Below are positions 1 through 7,568 of a stretch of 33,858 nucleotides of DNA, in pieces. The notes beneath the pieces were generated by a model. The model was not told the DNA's origin and made no database searches. It saw nothing but the letters and a program-made list of their open reading frames with translations. The position numbers and the translations under genes are program-made. The stretch covers positions 1 through 33,858 of IMG/VR virus record IMGVR_UViG_3300047510_000938, one strand, 5' to 3'. Within the stretch, counting starts at the first letter, position 1. Each line of letters begins with the position of its first letter. Origin of the DNA: a virus.

Positions 1-58
1 ATAATGCCTATGTGCTTTGTGCCTAATATGTGCAGCACTCTTACATACTACACATGTT

Positions 59-66
59 TATTTATC
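59..66 (-). promoter_or_regulatory. T4-type late promoter motif GATAAATA
   Basis: The minus strand reads GATAAATA, matching the NATAAATA late-promoter box of T4-like marine phages. It points left, away from the 627-aa gene. No open frame starts in the 58 bases to its left: the nearest ATGs run into stops within a few codons. The gene it serves must therefore begin beyond the window. Confidence 0.55.
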
Positions 67-84
67 TTGTCAACAAGATTTTTT
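64..84 (+). terminator. Possible weak plus-strand hairpin with T-tract
   Basis: A 6-bp stem (ATCTTG / CAAGAT, loop TCAA) is followed on the plus strand by six T. The stem is AT-rich and weak. No plus-strand gene ends here, so it may be chance or an element next to the late promoter at 59-66. Confidence 0.25.
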
Positions 85-98
85 AATATTTTAAATGT

Positions 99-126
99 GT
101 TAGCCGATTATCTTAAACCGGCTAAC
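99..126 (-). terminator. Hairpin at the 3' end of the 627-aa gene
   Basis: An 8-bp perfect stem (GTTAGCCG / CGGCTAAC, 12-nt loop) covers the last codons and the stop of the 627-aa gene. The minus-strand sequence after it is A/T-rich but has no clean T-run. It could be a terminator or an mRNA 3'-end stabilising hairpin. Confidence 0.4.
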
Positions 127-1991
127 GCTGATATTCTTTCTATTTCTGGGGTTTCTTGAACTTCAAAATCGTTTTCTTTGTATCCCATGATTTCTGATAC
201 TCTTTGATTGATGCGTTCTATGAACTTACTGGCTGGCCTTACATATTGATCGCCATATTCTTTTTCTACCATAGTAAGTACGGCAGTTGGCCCTTTCGGA
301 AACTGGCCCGACTCTCTGTCAAAATAACTTAGAATAAATTCGCCTAATGGAATCTTCTTTTCTTTTTCTAGTGTAATTTCGTCGCCATCTGGCCCTGGAA
401 TTTTATCGCCTTTTTTCTTGCCATTCATTTTTGCTTGACGTACAGCATTGGCAAATGCATTGCCTTCTTTGGTTTTCTTTTCAGCTTTACTGTATTTGTC
501 TTTGAGACGGCCTAGTTCTTCTTGACTTGCGCCTTCGCGCCCTGCCTGTGCAGCTTTTTTCATATATTCTTTGCCGTGCTTTTTAACACCTGTATAATAC
601 TGCAACCCTGACTCATCGAGGTCGTCGGCCTCTTCACTGAATTGTCCCATTAATTGATCTATAGTTCGTTCAATGCTTTCGCCGTAATTAAGTGCTGGAT
701 CAATGCCTCTGGTGCTCCCATCTATTTGTCCGTTTGGAGCAATCTCAGTTGTGCCGCCAATTCCTACAGTTTCAGGACGGCCCTGAGGTCTAATTGATGT
801 TGTAGGTGCTAATTGGGGTTCACCTATTTTTAATACTGTACCGGCCTTTACATTGCCTTTACTGTCTACAACGCCTTTGTTGTCCATCATAACTTGATCA
901 ACTGTGGTTTCAATGCCTTCGGCATTCATATCATTTACAATACTTGTAATAGTGTCGCCTGGTTGAACTTGGTATGTAATAAAGTTTTGAGCTTGTTCGG
1001 CAATAATGTCTTCAAATGACAATTCTTTTGCTTTGGTTGCTTCGCTTACTAGATTGTAAATATAAGGGAATACATCTTTTAATTCTTCATTGAATTGTTT
1101 TACAGTTAATTGATCTATCCAATTGGCCGCAATGTCTTCTGGTACTTCTTCATTTTCTATTGGAACAAAGTTTTCAAACGCATTGGTGTAATACGATGGC
1201 TTTTGGAGATTTTGGATTTCTTTTTTAACCAGTGCTACACGTTCGTTTACAGTATCCATGTGTTCACTGAGACTTTCTGCCATAACACTACTACGAGCCA
1301 TATATTGCTTGAACTTGCGGAGATTTGAAAGTTCTTCACTGAGGCCAGTAATGTATTTGCCAAAATCGTCATATGGATGACCACCTTCACTTACATGAAC
1401 TGCAAGAGCTCTAGCACCACTTAGATGTTTAAATGGATATTTAAATCTTTCTCCATCTGTGTTTTCGATGTAGATAGCACCAATTTTTTGTGTTCTACTG
1501 CTACCTTCTTGAATAGCACCTGTATGTTTGATTGATAGTTTTGCATTTCCAATTTTTTGAAAGCTGGTTTTTGCGCTACCATACATTCTCGATTCAGCCA
1601 TTGTTTGTTCTCCGCGGCGATTTGCTGCCAAAAATTTGTAGTCTCTTTTGGTTAAATTTGTTCTATTGATATCTCTGACTTCAAAGTTCAATAATCTCTT
1701 TTTACTAAAAGTTCTAATATTTTTTAAAAACCCATACCAATCTGATTTTGCAGAACCATATTGTTCTTCAATAAAATTCTTGTTGAACATTATAACAATG
1801 CCATCTTCTTCGTCTAAACTAACGCTTACTTTTCCTAGTTTTTTACCATTGGTTTCAAAATCAAAATCGTAAAATCTAGCTGTTTGTGGTTCGTTTACAA
1901 CATTGCCATTGGCATCGCCGATTTCCACGCTAGGAAACCGTCCTCTAATCTCATTGAATAGTTGTTCTGCTACATTATTTAGGTTTTTCAT
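108..1991 (-). CDS. Virion-associated protein of unknown role with LysM-like segment (627 aa)
   Basis: The specific function is not recognised. Residues about 338-390 resemble a LysM domain (YQVQPGDTITSIV near the start, GTVLKIG at the end) with an internal insertion; LysM domains usually bind peptidoglycan or other N-acetylglucosamine polymers. The N-terminal 230 residues are mixed alpha/beta without a familiar motif. Residues about 395-440 are a Pro/Thr/Gly-rich linker, followed by a Lys/Glu-rich helical stretch near 480-540. No signal peptide or membrane segment is visible. The gene lies 13 nt downstream of the terminase gp17 gene and ends in a hairpin, so it closes the late cluster. Its own late promoter overlaps the gp17 stop codon, and only 7 nt separate that box from the ATG; no Shine-Dalgarno sequence is visible. 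A structural or injected virion protein is an inference from position. Confidence 0.8.
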   Translation of the reverse strand: MKNLNNVAEQLFNEIRGRFPSVEIGDANGNVVNEPQTARFYDFDFETNGKKLGKVSVSLDEEDGIVIMFNKNFIEEQYGSAKSDWYGFLKNIRTFSKKRLLNFEVRDINRTNLTKRDYKFLAANRRGEQTMAESRMYGSAKTSFQKIGNAKLSIKHTGAIQEGSSRTQKIGAIYIENTDGERFKYPFKHLSGARALAVHVSEGGHPYDDFGKYITGLSEELSNLRKFKQYMARSSVMAESLSEHMDTVNERVALVKKEIQNLQKPSYYTNAFENFVPIENEEVPEDIAANWIDQLTVKQFNEELKDVFPYIYNLVSEATKAKELSFEDIIAEQAQNFITYQVQPGDTITSIVNDMNAEGIETTVDQVMMDNKGVVDSKGNVKAGTVLKIGEPQLAPTTSIRPQGRPETVGIGGTTEIAPNGQIDGSTRGIDPALNYGESIERTIDQLMGQFSEEADDLDESGLQYYTGVKKHGKEYMKKAAQAGREGASQEELGRLKDKYSKAEKKTKEGNAFANAVRQAKMNGKKKGDKIPGPDGDEITLEKEKKIPLGEFILSYFDRESGQFPKGPTAVLTMVEKEYGDQYVRPASKFIERINQRVSEIMGYKENDFEVQETPEIERISALAGLR

Positions 1992-1998
1992 AGTAAAG

Positions 1999-2006
1999 TA
2001 TTTATC
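1999..2006 (-). promoter_or_regulatory. Late promoter GATAAATA nested in the gp17 stop codon
   Basis: The minus strand reads TGATAAATA: the TGA stop of the terminase gene shares its GA with the late-promoter box. The ATG of the 627-aa gene follows after 7 nt (CTTTACT). T4 late transcription starts roughly 6 nt after the box, so a leader of only about 2 nt is expected. Confidence 0.65.
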
Positions 2007-3585
2007 AATAATTGCTAGTTATAAAGATTGGCATGGGCAGTTCATAGTTGTCTTCTGCTTCAATTTGACTAAATGTGTCATATACAGTTGCATCCCAATC
2101 TTTCATAACATTCATCATACGTAGTGTAAGAATCAATGAACTTACAAGATCGTCTGAATGTCCAGGCTTGGCTTGAAAACTACTGCCAGTAGCAACAAAA
2201 GCTTTAAGTTCGCTGATCAAAGGTTTGCTACGTATTGTTAGTTTATCGTTTTCAATCATGGTTTTTAATCTTGCACAGGTGGTTACTTTGCTGCTATGAG
2301 TTGTATTAAATCCTTTGCGGAATTTTCTAACATGTCCTTTGCGTATAGGTTCTGAAATAAACAACCCAGGAATGTTCTCTTCGCCAAAGTCCTGTACTAC
2401 CAACAATGCAGCTTCACCAATACCATTGTTTTCAATGCTCCAATATACGTTGCTTTGATCGTGGGTTATATCTCTGATGTATGTGCAAACGTCTCTGAGT
2501 ATTCTTATCTGTCCTGGAATAGCAGTCATGTTATGTTGCCATTCTGCAACCTGTTCGTATGTGGGCAATTCAATTACTTGTATAGCAGCGTTGTCGCCGC
2601 CAGTTCCCATTGCAGGATCTAATCCTATAACATAGCTGTATTTGGGATCTGGTTTTTTATACCAACGTATTTGCCCCATCTGCAATAAAGGCGAATTGCC
2701 TTCCATGATAGCCAACTTCAAGCTGTTAATTAATGTTTCTTCAAAGATCAAGAATTCGCAGCCGTATTCTCTGCGGAACTTTTCTTCTCCAATACGACCT
2801 ATTTCTTCTGCTTTCCACACTTCGTCGCGATCCGGGTGTTCGCTCCAATGTGCAAGGAAACTGTGAAATCCGTTTATTCCTAATTCGCTTTCGTTACCGT
2901 ATTCATCAAACTTTTGTTCAGCCTGTTTCCAGATAGTAGCAAATGTATCTTCGTCGCTGTTGGGTGTGCTGGTAATAATAGCACGGCCACCTGTTGCTAG
3001 TGTAGGTGATATTGAAGTCCAAAATTCTTCTGCTATATTAGGTTGTACGAATGCAAATTCGTCGCAATATAATAGCGAAATACTCAAACCACGTCCAGTA
3101 GTACCTGTGGTTGTTTGACTGATAATTCTAGATCCGTTTTCAAATTCAATCGAACCCTTATTATAACTAGTAACACCTGCTCTAATATGATCTGGGCATA
3201 GTTCGTATACATATCGAATACGCTGCATGATTTCTTGCGCACCTGTGTACTTGTGTGCAGCAATAAGAATAGTTTGATCAGGATTAAACATTGCATACCA
3301 TGCTAGATAAATTGCAGCACAGGTAGTCTTGCCTGTTTGTCTGGGCATCATATTGATATTAAAACGATAGCTATGGTAGCTGTGTAGTAATCTCAGTTGA
3401 TATTCAAAAGGATCAAACAACAATTTGCCTTTTACAGGATGTTGAATATGTGCAAAGTTTCGAGCAAAATAAAGGTAACCATTGTCAGGATCCATACACT
3501 GTAATAGATCTTGAATTTGTTGTTCGGTATAGGTTTCTTGTTTATTGGCTTTTTTTACTAATACGCCATCTAGACTTTTTGACAT
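2005..3585 (-). CDS. 17: Terminase large subunit, T4 gp17-like
   Basis: This is the packaging motor ATPase and headful nuclease, which drives DNA into the prohead at the portal and cuts the concatemer. The ATPase domain shows Walker A MMPRQTGKTT (residues 79-88), Walker B LLYCDEFA (171-178, with D175 and E176) and the coupling motif TSTPN (205-209). The C-terminal RNase-H-like nuclease domain has acidic residues D323 (GLDPA), E385 (SIENN) and D478/D479 (HSDDL), the same arrangement as the metal-binding triad of T4 gp17. Length is 526 aa against 610 in T4. The start codon lies 5 nt after an ACTAAATA late box, with no Shine-Dalgarno sequence between. Unlike T4, where 16 and 17 are adjacent, two other genes separate this gene from gp16. 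All key residues are present, so it should be functional. Confidence 0.97.
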   Translation of the reverse strand: MSKSLDGVLVKKANKQETYTEQQIQDLLQCMDPDNGYLYFARNFAHIQHPVKGKLLFDPFEYQLRLLHSYHSYRFNINMMPRQTGKTTCAAIYLAWYAMFNPDQTILIAAHKYTGAQEIMQRIRYVYELCPDHIRAGVTSYNKGSIEFENGSRIISQTTTGTTGRGLSISLLYCDEFAFVQPNIAEEFWTSISPTLATGGRAIITSTPNSDEDTFATIWKQAEQKFDEYGNESELGINGFHSFLAHWSEHPDRDEVWKAEEIGRIGEEKFRREYGCEFLIFEETLINSLKLAIMEGNSPLLQMGQIRWYKKPDPKYSYVIGLDPAMGTGGDNAAIQVIELPTYEQVAEWQHNMTAIPGQIRILRDVCTYIRDITHDQSNVYWSIENNGIGEAALLVVQDFGEENIPGLFISEPIRKGHVRKFRKGFNTTHSSKVTTCARLKTMIENDKLTIRSKPLISELKAFVATGSSFQAKPGHSDDLVSSLILTLRMMNVMKDWDATVYDTFSQIEAEDNYELPMPIFITSNY

Positions 3586-3590
3586 GCTAA

Positions 3591-3598
3591 TATTTAGT
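3591..3598 (-). promoter_or_regulatory. Late promoter variant ACTAAATA before gp17
   Basis: The minus strand reads ACTAAATA followed by TTAGC and the gp17 ATG. The CTAAATA form of the late box is known from cyanophages. The box lies directly downstream of the terminator at 3602-3627, so one unit ends and the next begins within about 35 nt. The 5-nt gap to the ATG predicts a leaderless mRNA. Confidence 0.55.
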
Positions 3599-3601
3599 CA
3601 G

Positions 3602-3627
3602 AAAAATAGGGCCACTTGGGCCCTATT
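3602..3627 (-). terminator. Rho-independent terminator after the 674-aa gene
   Basis: A 9-bp perfect stem (AATAGGGCC / GGCCCTATT, 5-nt loop) is followed on the minus strand by a run of T (3602-3606). It starts 4 nt after the stop codon of the 674-aa gene and precedes the gp17 promoter. Confidence 0.8.
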
Positions 3628-3630
3628 GAT

Positions 3631-5655
3631 TTAGCGTTTTGCCATTGCAATTAGTTCTTTGAATCTATCCGCATTAAATTCTGGATAGTCGTGACCTTCT
3701 TGATTTCTATCGTCGGTGTATTCTATCATATGATTCAATACATCTTTCATGGATTTTGGACCAAAGCTTGTTCCTAATCTTGACAACACTGTTCCAAGTT
3801 CTGCCATTTGATTGTAATCTCTATCATCCATTTGATCGCCCGAATTGATTTTCTTTTTGATCATTTGTGCAATTTGTGTAGCTTTGCGAGCAACATCGCT
3901 TATTTCATGTGATGGCGATTGAACTTCGCCTTCGTTAGTTTTCTTTTTAAACTGTGGAGGCACTTGCCCTTTCTTTGGCTTACTACCTTTTTTCTTACCA
4001 GCGTGGTCGTCTTTGCCGGGCTTTTTATCAGCCCAGTCTGGAACACCATCGCCGTCGGCATCTGGTTTTTTCTTTTTCTTTTCCTGTAGTGCTTTCCAAA
4101 GAGTTTCTCTAATACCCATTGGATTATCACCGCCTGCTGTTGCAGGATATGAACCTTTTTCTTTGTGTAAGTCGTTGCCACTTGGAATACTTGCACTTAC
4201 ATCATTCATGTATGTCTCGTCTGGTTCGGTTGTAGCATCTCCAAAGTCGCCGTCATCCACTTCTTCTGTAGCAAGTTCTTCAGCACTTATCATGCGAATC
4301 ATATCGCCCATATCAGGTTCGCTAGGACCTTGCTTTGCAGCACACGAACTGCATCCGCAGCCGCCCATATGACTGTCTGTTTGATTGATCATTGCAGTGT
4401 CAACTGCTTTGGCACCGCCTGCGCCCGCTAGTTGCATGATTCTTAGCAATTCTGCTACTTCGGCAGAACTATCAGCATTTAAACTTATATTCATACTTGC
4501 TTCGTTTAATTTTTTCTTGTTTGATATTCCTGCCAATTTTGTTATTCCTTCTACTAGTGCGTTGTTTGTATTATTTGCACTTTCATTTCCTGCAACTCTT
4601 GCTGCGGCTTGCTGTGCTGCTACTCTAGGATCATTGGGTCTTACTCTCACAAGAGCGTTACTGTTGCCTACAATCCACACCATGCCGTCTCCGGCATCTG
4701 TTCCTATACGTGTTCTTCCTCTTGCATCAGTTTTCGCTACGGCAGCGGCGGCTTGAGGATCAACTAGTCTAGCTGCTGGTCTAGCTGCTGGAGCCGGTGC
4801 ATTGCCTAATCTGCCAGGTGCGGTGTTTGTTGTACCAGGTCCGCCGGTTACTGCTCTATTTTGCAATGCTGACAATGTTTGACGTCCAACAACACCGTCG
4901 GCTTGAATTCCAGCATTTTGTTGGAACTGACGTACTGCTGCTTCCGTGTTTGACCCAAATACTCCATCTACTGCATTACCGCTCATACCCAACGACTGTT
5001 GTAATACTCTAACAGCTTCGCCTCTACTGCCTCTGCGTAAAGTTTGTGTAACTTGACCTAAGTCTGGACCGCTGGTTTCCTGTCCTGGTCTAGTTGGCTG
5101 TGGATTAGTAGCAGTTGGTTCTGCCGCGGTTGGTTCTGTTGCGGTTGGTTCTGCCGCGGTTGGTGTTGTAGGTGGCACTGCTGCGGTTGGTTCTGCTGCG
5201 GTTGGTGTTGTAGGTGGCACTGCTGCCGGGCCGCTGGTTTGTTGTCCGGGGCGTCTAGGCATATCTTCTGGAGCAGCTCCACTAAAGCGAATGCCATCTA
5301 ATGCTGTTTGAGCGGCTGCGGCATTTGCTGCACCTCGGGCTGCTGTCCCCCTTGGAAGAGTATCGGGTATTGACGCAATGTCTATAATTCCTGGGCGAGA
5401 TGTAGGATCTCCTCCACTGCCTAATCCTGATTGTACTCCAAAGATTCTATCTCTAATTGCTCTGTTGCTAGGGTTCTGAAAAACGTCATCACTATCTTGT
5501 TTTGCTTGAAATAGCCATTTATCTACCCCGCCAGCATCCTGAACCATTTGTTGCAAACGGGTCATTTCGGTATCGCCAAGAACTGAACTAGCTCTTCTAA
5601 AAAATTCTTGATCGTTTACGGCTTCGTTTATTTTTGTAACTTCAAAAATTTTCAT
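3631..5655 (-). CDS. Peptidoglycan-binding-domain protein with low-complexity linker (674 aa)
   Basis: Residues about 207-265 form a classic PG_binding_1 domain (LRRGSRGEAVRVLQ, then DGVFGSNTEAAVRQFQ, then DGVVGRQTLSAL), a cell-wall-binding fold usually attached to lysins or virion proteins. No catalytic lysis domain is visible. Residues 141-196 are a Pro/Thr/Ala/Glu-rich repeat linker. Near the C-terminus are a CGCSSC cluster (433-438), a Lys-rich segment, and D-A-D-G-D-G-V-P-D (532-540), which resembles a calcium-binding DxDxDG loop. The start follows AGGAG by about 7 nt and sits 1 nt after the stop of the preceding 185-aa gene, so the two are translationally coupled. The N-terminus (MKIFEVTKINEA) resembles that of the 185-aa protein (MKTFVEYLNESK). 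A virion protein that contacts the cell wall is the most reasonable inference. Confidence 0.8.
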   Translation of the reverse strand: MKIFEVTKINEAVNDQEFFRRASSVLGDTEMTRLQQMVQDAGGVDKWLFQAKQDSDDVFQNPSNRAIRDRIFGVQSGLGSGGDPTSRPGIIDIASIPDTLPRGTAARGAANAAAAQTALDGIRFSGAAPEDMPRRPGQQTSGPAAVPPTTPTAAEPTAAVPPTTPTAAEPTATEPTAAEPTATNPQPTRPGQETSGPDLGQVTQTLRRGSRGEAVRVLQQSLGMSGNAVDGVFGSNTEAAVRQFQQNAGIQADGVVGRQTLSALQNRAVTGGPGTTNTAPGRLGNAPAPAARPAARLVDPQAAAAVAKTDARGRTRIGTDAGDGMVWIVGNSNALVRVRPNDPRVAAQQAAARVAGNESANNTNNALVEGITKLAGISNKKKLNEASMNISLNADSSAEVAELLRIMQLAGAGGAKAVDTAMINQTDSHMGGCGCSSCAAKQGPSEPDMGDMIRMISAEELATEEVDDGDFGDATTEPDETYMNDVSASIPSGNDLHKEKGSYPATAGGDNPMGIRETLWKALQEKKKKKPDADGDGVPDWADKKPGKDDHAGKKKGSKPKKGQVPPQFKKKTNEGEVQSPSHEISDVARKATQIAQMIKKKINSGDQMDDRDYNQMAELGTVLSRLGTSFGPKSMKDVLNHMIEYTDDRNQEGHDYPEFNADRFKELIAMAKR
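5112..5226 (-). repeat. Short tandem coding repeats (Thr-Ala-Ala-Glu-Pro linker)
   Basis: Degenerate 15- and 42-nt units encode repeats of TAAEPTA and AAVPPTTPTAAEP. A 29-nt stretch is exactly repeated at 5156-5184 and 5198-5226, an offset of 42 nt or 14 codons. Such repeats can change copy number by slippage without breaking the frame. Confidence 0.75.
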
Positions 5656-5656
5656 G

Positions 5657-6214
5657 TTATGCTCCTATTGGGCTTTTTGTATTTTCTACATCGCCGATAT
5701 CTTTGCTCTCGCCAACAGGGGCTTTTCCGATGTAATCATTGCTACGTTCTTTACGTGCAGTTTCTAATTCTTTTAGTAGATCCATAACTCTAGTTGCACC
5801 TACACTACCTTGGCCACTCTCGCCGCCTAGATCTTCTACAGTGAGTTTAGCAACATATTCACTGTCAGTTTTTTCTTGTTGATACAATTCTTGTGGTTCG
5901 TTAGGATTTCTTACAATCAAATAACTTTGTTTTACGCCACAGCATTGTCCTATGTATTCTTGCAATACTTGAGAGGTAGTAGGATAATTTAGATCAATTT
6001 CATAATAAGTAACATTCATATTTTTTAGTTGTGGAAAGTCCAACGGTCTTTCTTGTATAGGTGTGCTTTTGCCAGCAGTCATTTTGAGCACACCGTATTT
6101 CTGCAATGCAGTTTCCATTGTGTTTTCAAAATTTTCAGGCAATTCGCCAGCAACGCCTATCTTAAATGAATAGACCTTTTTTGATTCGTTCAAGTATTCA
6201 ACAAATGTTTTCAT
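5657..6214 (-). CDS. Conserved late protein of unknown function (185 aa)
   Basis: Function is not recognised. The protein is soluble-looking, with no signal peptide or membrane helix. Residues 15-120 alternate strands and helices in an alpha/beta pattern (FKIGVAGELPENFENTMETA, then VTYYEIDLNYP, then SYLIVRNPNEP). Residues about 136-185 are polar and probably disordered. It sits downstream of the small terminase gene and is coupled to the 674-aa gene by a 1-nt gap. The start has AGGA about 10 nt upstream and a GATAAATA late promoter 25 nt upstream that overlaps the gp16 stop. The context suggests a role in late morphogenesis, but nothing in the sequence specifies which. Confidence 0.75.
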   Translation of the reverse strand: MKTFVEYLNESKKVYSFKIGVAGELPENFENTMETALQKYGVLKMTAGKSTPIQERPLDFPQLKNMNVTYYEIDLNYPTTSQVLQEYIGQCCGVKQSYLIVRNPNEPQELYQQEKTDSEYVAKLTVEDLGGESGQGSVGATRVMDLLKELETARKERSNDYIGKAPVGESKDIGDVENTKSPIGA

Positions 6215-6238
6215 AATTATAGGATCCTGTTATTAGTA

Positions 6239-6727
6239 TTATTTATCTTTATCTAGCCCTTTTAGACGTTCTAGCAAGCTGTTTCTATCAGTAACAACAT
6301 ACCCTTCGCCATTTACTATGCCAGTCGGGGAACCATCTTCTTTGTCTAGTTTTTCTTTTTTCAGTTGCAATTCTACCATTTTAAGTTTTTTGTCTAGTTT
6401 AGCAACTTTGGCATTTAATCCAGTTTGTAACATACTGTTGGCAACTTCAAAAACTCTACCGCTGTACCTTGCTTCCACGTTCATACCCAAGTCCATTAGA
6501 TCTTCGTATGCAGATAATGCTCTAGTGGCTATGTCTTCTAATTCTTCGTCTGCTTTGTCGCCTAACCCTTTAACGTAAGGCAATGCACTGGAAATTTTAT
6601 CAAGCTCTTCTATATCTCTAAAAGTATGCTCTGGCTCAACTTCGACTACAGATTTTTTTCTTGTTCTAGGATTAACAATATCTTCGTTGTCGGGCAAATT
6701 TAACATTTCTTCGAGTTTTTTTGTCAT
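6239..6727 (-). CDS. 16: Terminase small subunit, T4 gp16-like
   Basis: The small terminase recognises phage DNA for packaging and regulates the gp17 ATPase and nuclease. The 162-aa length is close to T4 gp16 (164 aa). The middle region has the typical run of helices (residues about 60-105, including DIATRALSAYEDLMDLG and RVFEVANSMLQTGLNAKVAK), followed by a Lys/Glu-rich coiled-coil segment (about 105-132), the part that oligomerises in this family. The N-terminus is acidic and variable, as in relatives. A GATAAATA box overlaps the stop codon of the upstream gp4 gene, leaving a roughly 20-nt leader with a weak GGAA ribosome site. gp17 is not adjacent: the 185- and 674-aa genes lie between them. 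The assignment rests on pattern and context, without an alignment. Confidence 0.85.
   Translation of the reverse strand: MTKKLEEMLNLPDNEDIVNPRTRKKSVVEVEPEHTFRDIEELDKISSALPYVKGLGDKADEELEDIATRALSAYEDLMDLGMNVEARYSGRVFEVANSMLQTGLNAKVAKLDKKLKMVELQLKKEKLDKEDGSPTGIVNGEGYVVTDRNSLLERLKGLDKDK
6240..6247 (-). promoter_or_regulatory. Late promoter GATAAATA nested in the gp16 stop
   Basis: The last codons of gp16 are GAT AAA TAA (Asp-Lys-stop), which spell the late box. It lies 25 nt upstream of the 185-aa gene, with an AGGA ribosome site in between, a normal promoter-to-gene distance. Confidence 0.65.
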
Positions 6728-6753
6728 AGTAATATTCCATTAAATACTACTAT

Positions 6754-6761
6754 TATTTATC
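6754..6761 (-). promoter_or_regulatory. Late promoter GATAAATA nested in the gp4 stop
   Basis: The gp4 gene ends AGA TAA and is followed by ATA, so the stop codon lies inside the box. The gp16 start is 26 nt downstream. Confidence 0.65.
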
Positions 6762-7194
6762 TACGTTTGCCTTGATGGAAAATATCTCCTTCGTTGATGA
6801 TTCTAAAAACAATGCCTTTTTGTTTGCACCATGCTCTAGCGGCGCTCCACTTGGCTTGATTAACAACAAAATGCAATTTGTTGTGTCTACTATTTCCTAG
6901 ATTTTCTTGGAAGGTATGATTTTTAGGTTTTACTTCAATTAATTCAACTTGCTGTTTGCCAGTTCTATCTTGATAAACTATAAAAAAATCCGGAACATAT
7001 ATGGTCATTTTGCCACTCAAAGGATTTCTATAAGGTATGCTTATGGCTTCGCTGGCCCATTGTGTAACGTTTTCGTTTAAATCACAAAAGCGCATAAAAG
7101 CAAATTCCCAACTGCTTCTATATGTAGGCGACTTTCCTCCTACATATTTTTTAGGATTGGTTAAGGTATATTTTCCTTGAGCAAATCTTGCCAT
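6757..7194 (-). CDS. 4: Head completion nuclease, T4 gp4-like
   Basis: T4 gp4 is needed to finish filled heads before tail joining and has been shown to be a nuclease. The 145-aa protein matches T4 gp4 in length and layout: YRSSWEFAFMRF near residues 25-36, WASEAISIPYRNP (46-58), PDFFIVY (68-74), ELIEVKPK (84-91), and a late WSAARAWCKQKGIVFRI (116-132). The PD-(D/E)xK catalytic set is complete: E30, D69, E87 and K89. The start overlaps the stop of the preceding 124-aa gene by one base (TAATG), indicating translational coupling. The stop codon is part of the next late promoter. Strong charge at the C-terminus (GKRR) is compatible with DNA binding. Confidence 0.9.
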   Translation of the reverse strand: MARFAQGKYTLTNPKKYVGGKSPTYRSSWEFAFMRFCDLNENVTQWASEAISIPYRNPLSGKMTIYVPDFFIVYQDRTGKQQVELIEVKPKNHTFQENLGNSRHNKLHFVVNQAKWSAARAWCKQKGIVFRIINEGDIFHQGKRR

Positions 7195-7568
7195 TAATAT
7201 ACAATATTTCTTTCTTCGCTAGTAGTAGCACGATTTTCTATTGCAAATCCAATACTGCTTATTCTACTTCTATTTGAGTTAAGTATGGTTGCAACCAGTT
7301 TACTAATAGAAACTTCGTTTAATCCTTGCAATGTGTCCAATAATTGGAAAATATTTACATTGTCAATTTTTGCTTGTTGTAACAAAACAGTAGCCACAGC
7401 AATAGCACTGTTGTTATCGAATCCTCTTTTTACAAAGAATCCAACCACACTATCCACTTGATTGCTGGTGACGCTGATTTTTTTACTAAAATATTTGTCA
7501 AAGAATTCTTTGACTTCAGCAGCACTGTCTGGTAATTTATTAATACTTGGATCTACAAAGCTGCTCAT
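7194..7568 (-). CDS. Conserved late protein of unknown function (124 aa)
   Basis: Function is not recognised. The sequence is mostly helical, with a hydrophobic heptad-like pattern through residues 15-95 (AAEVKEFFDKYFSK, then AIAVATVLLQQA, then VNIFQLLDTLQG) and a short polar C-terminus. There is no signal peptide. It is locked between the tube-like gene and gp4 by 1-nt stop/start overlaps on both sides (TAATG), so all three should be made in fixed proportion from one mRNA. The context points to a small tail or head-completion structural protein; this is inference only. Confidence 0.75.
   Translation of the reverse strand: MSSFVDPSINKLPDSAAEVKEFFDKYFSKKISVTSNQVDSVVGFFVKRGFDNNSAIAVATVLLQQAKIDNVNIFQLLDTLQGLNEVSISKLVATILNSNRSRISSIGFAIENRATTSEERNIVY

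Noticed and set aside
1-58. Short gene start at the left edge after the late box
   Set aside because: All ATGs in the 58 bases meet a stop within five codons; the real start must be outside the window.
4013-4756. Two plus-strand frames of about 120 aa opposite the 674-aa gene
   Set aside because: They are hydrophobic shadows of Ala/Lys-rich coding sequence and lack initiation signals.
5058-5297. 79-aa Gln/Pro-rich frame in the same strand as the 674-aa gene
   Set aside because: It is an out-of-frame reading of the tandem repeat; the peptidoglycan-binding frame continues through it intact.
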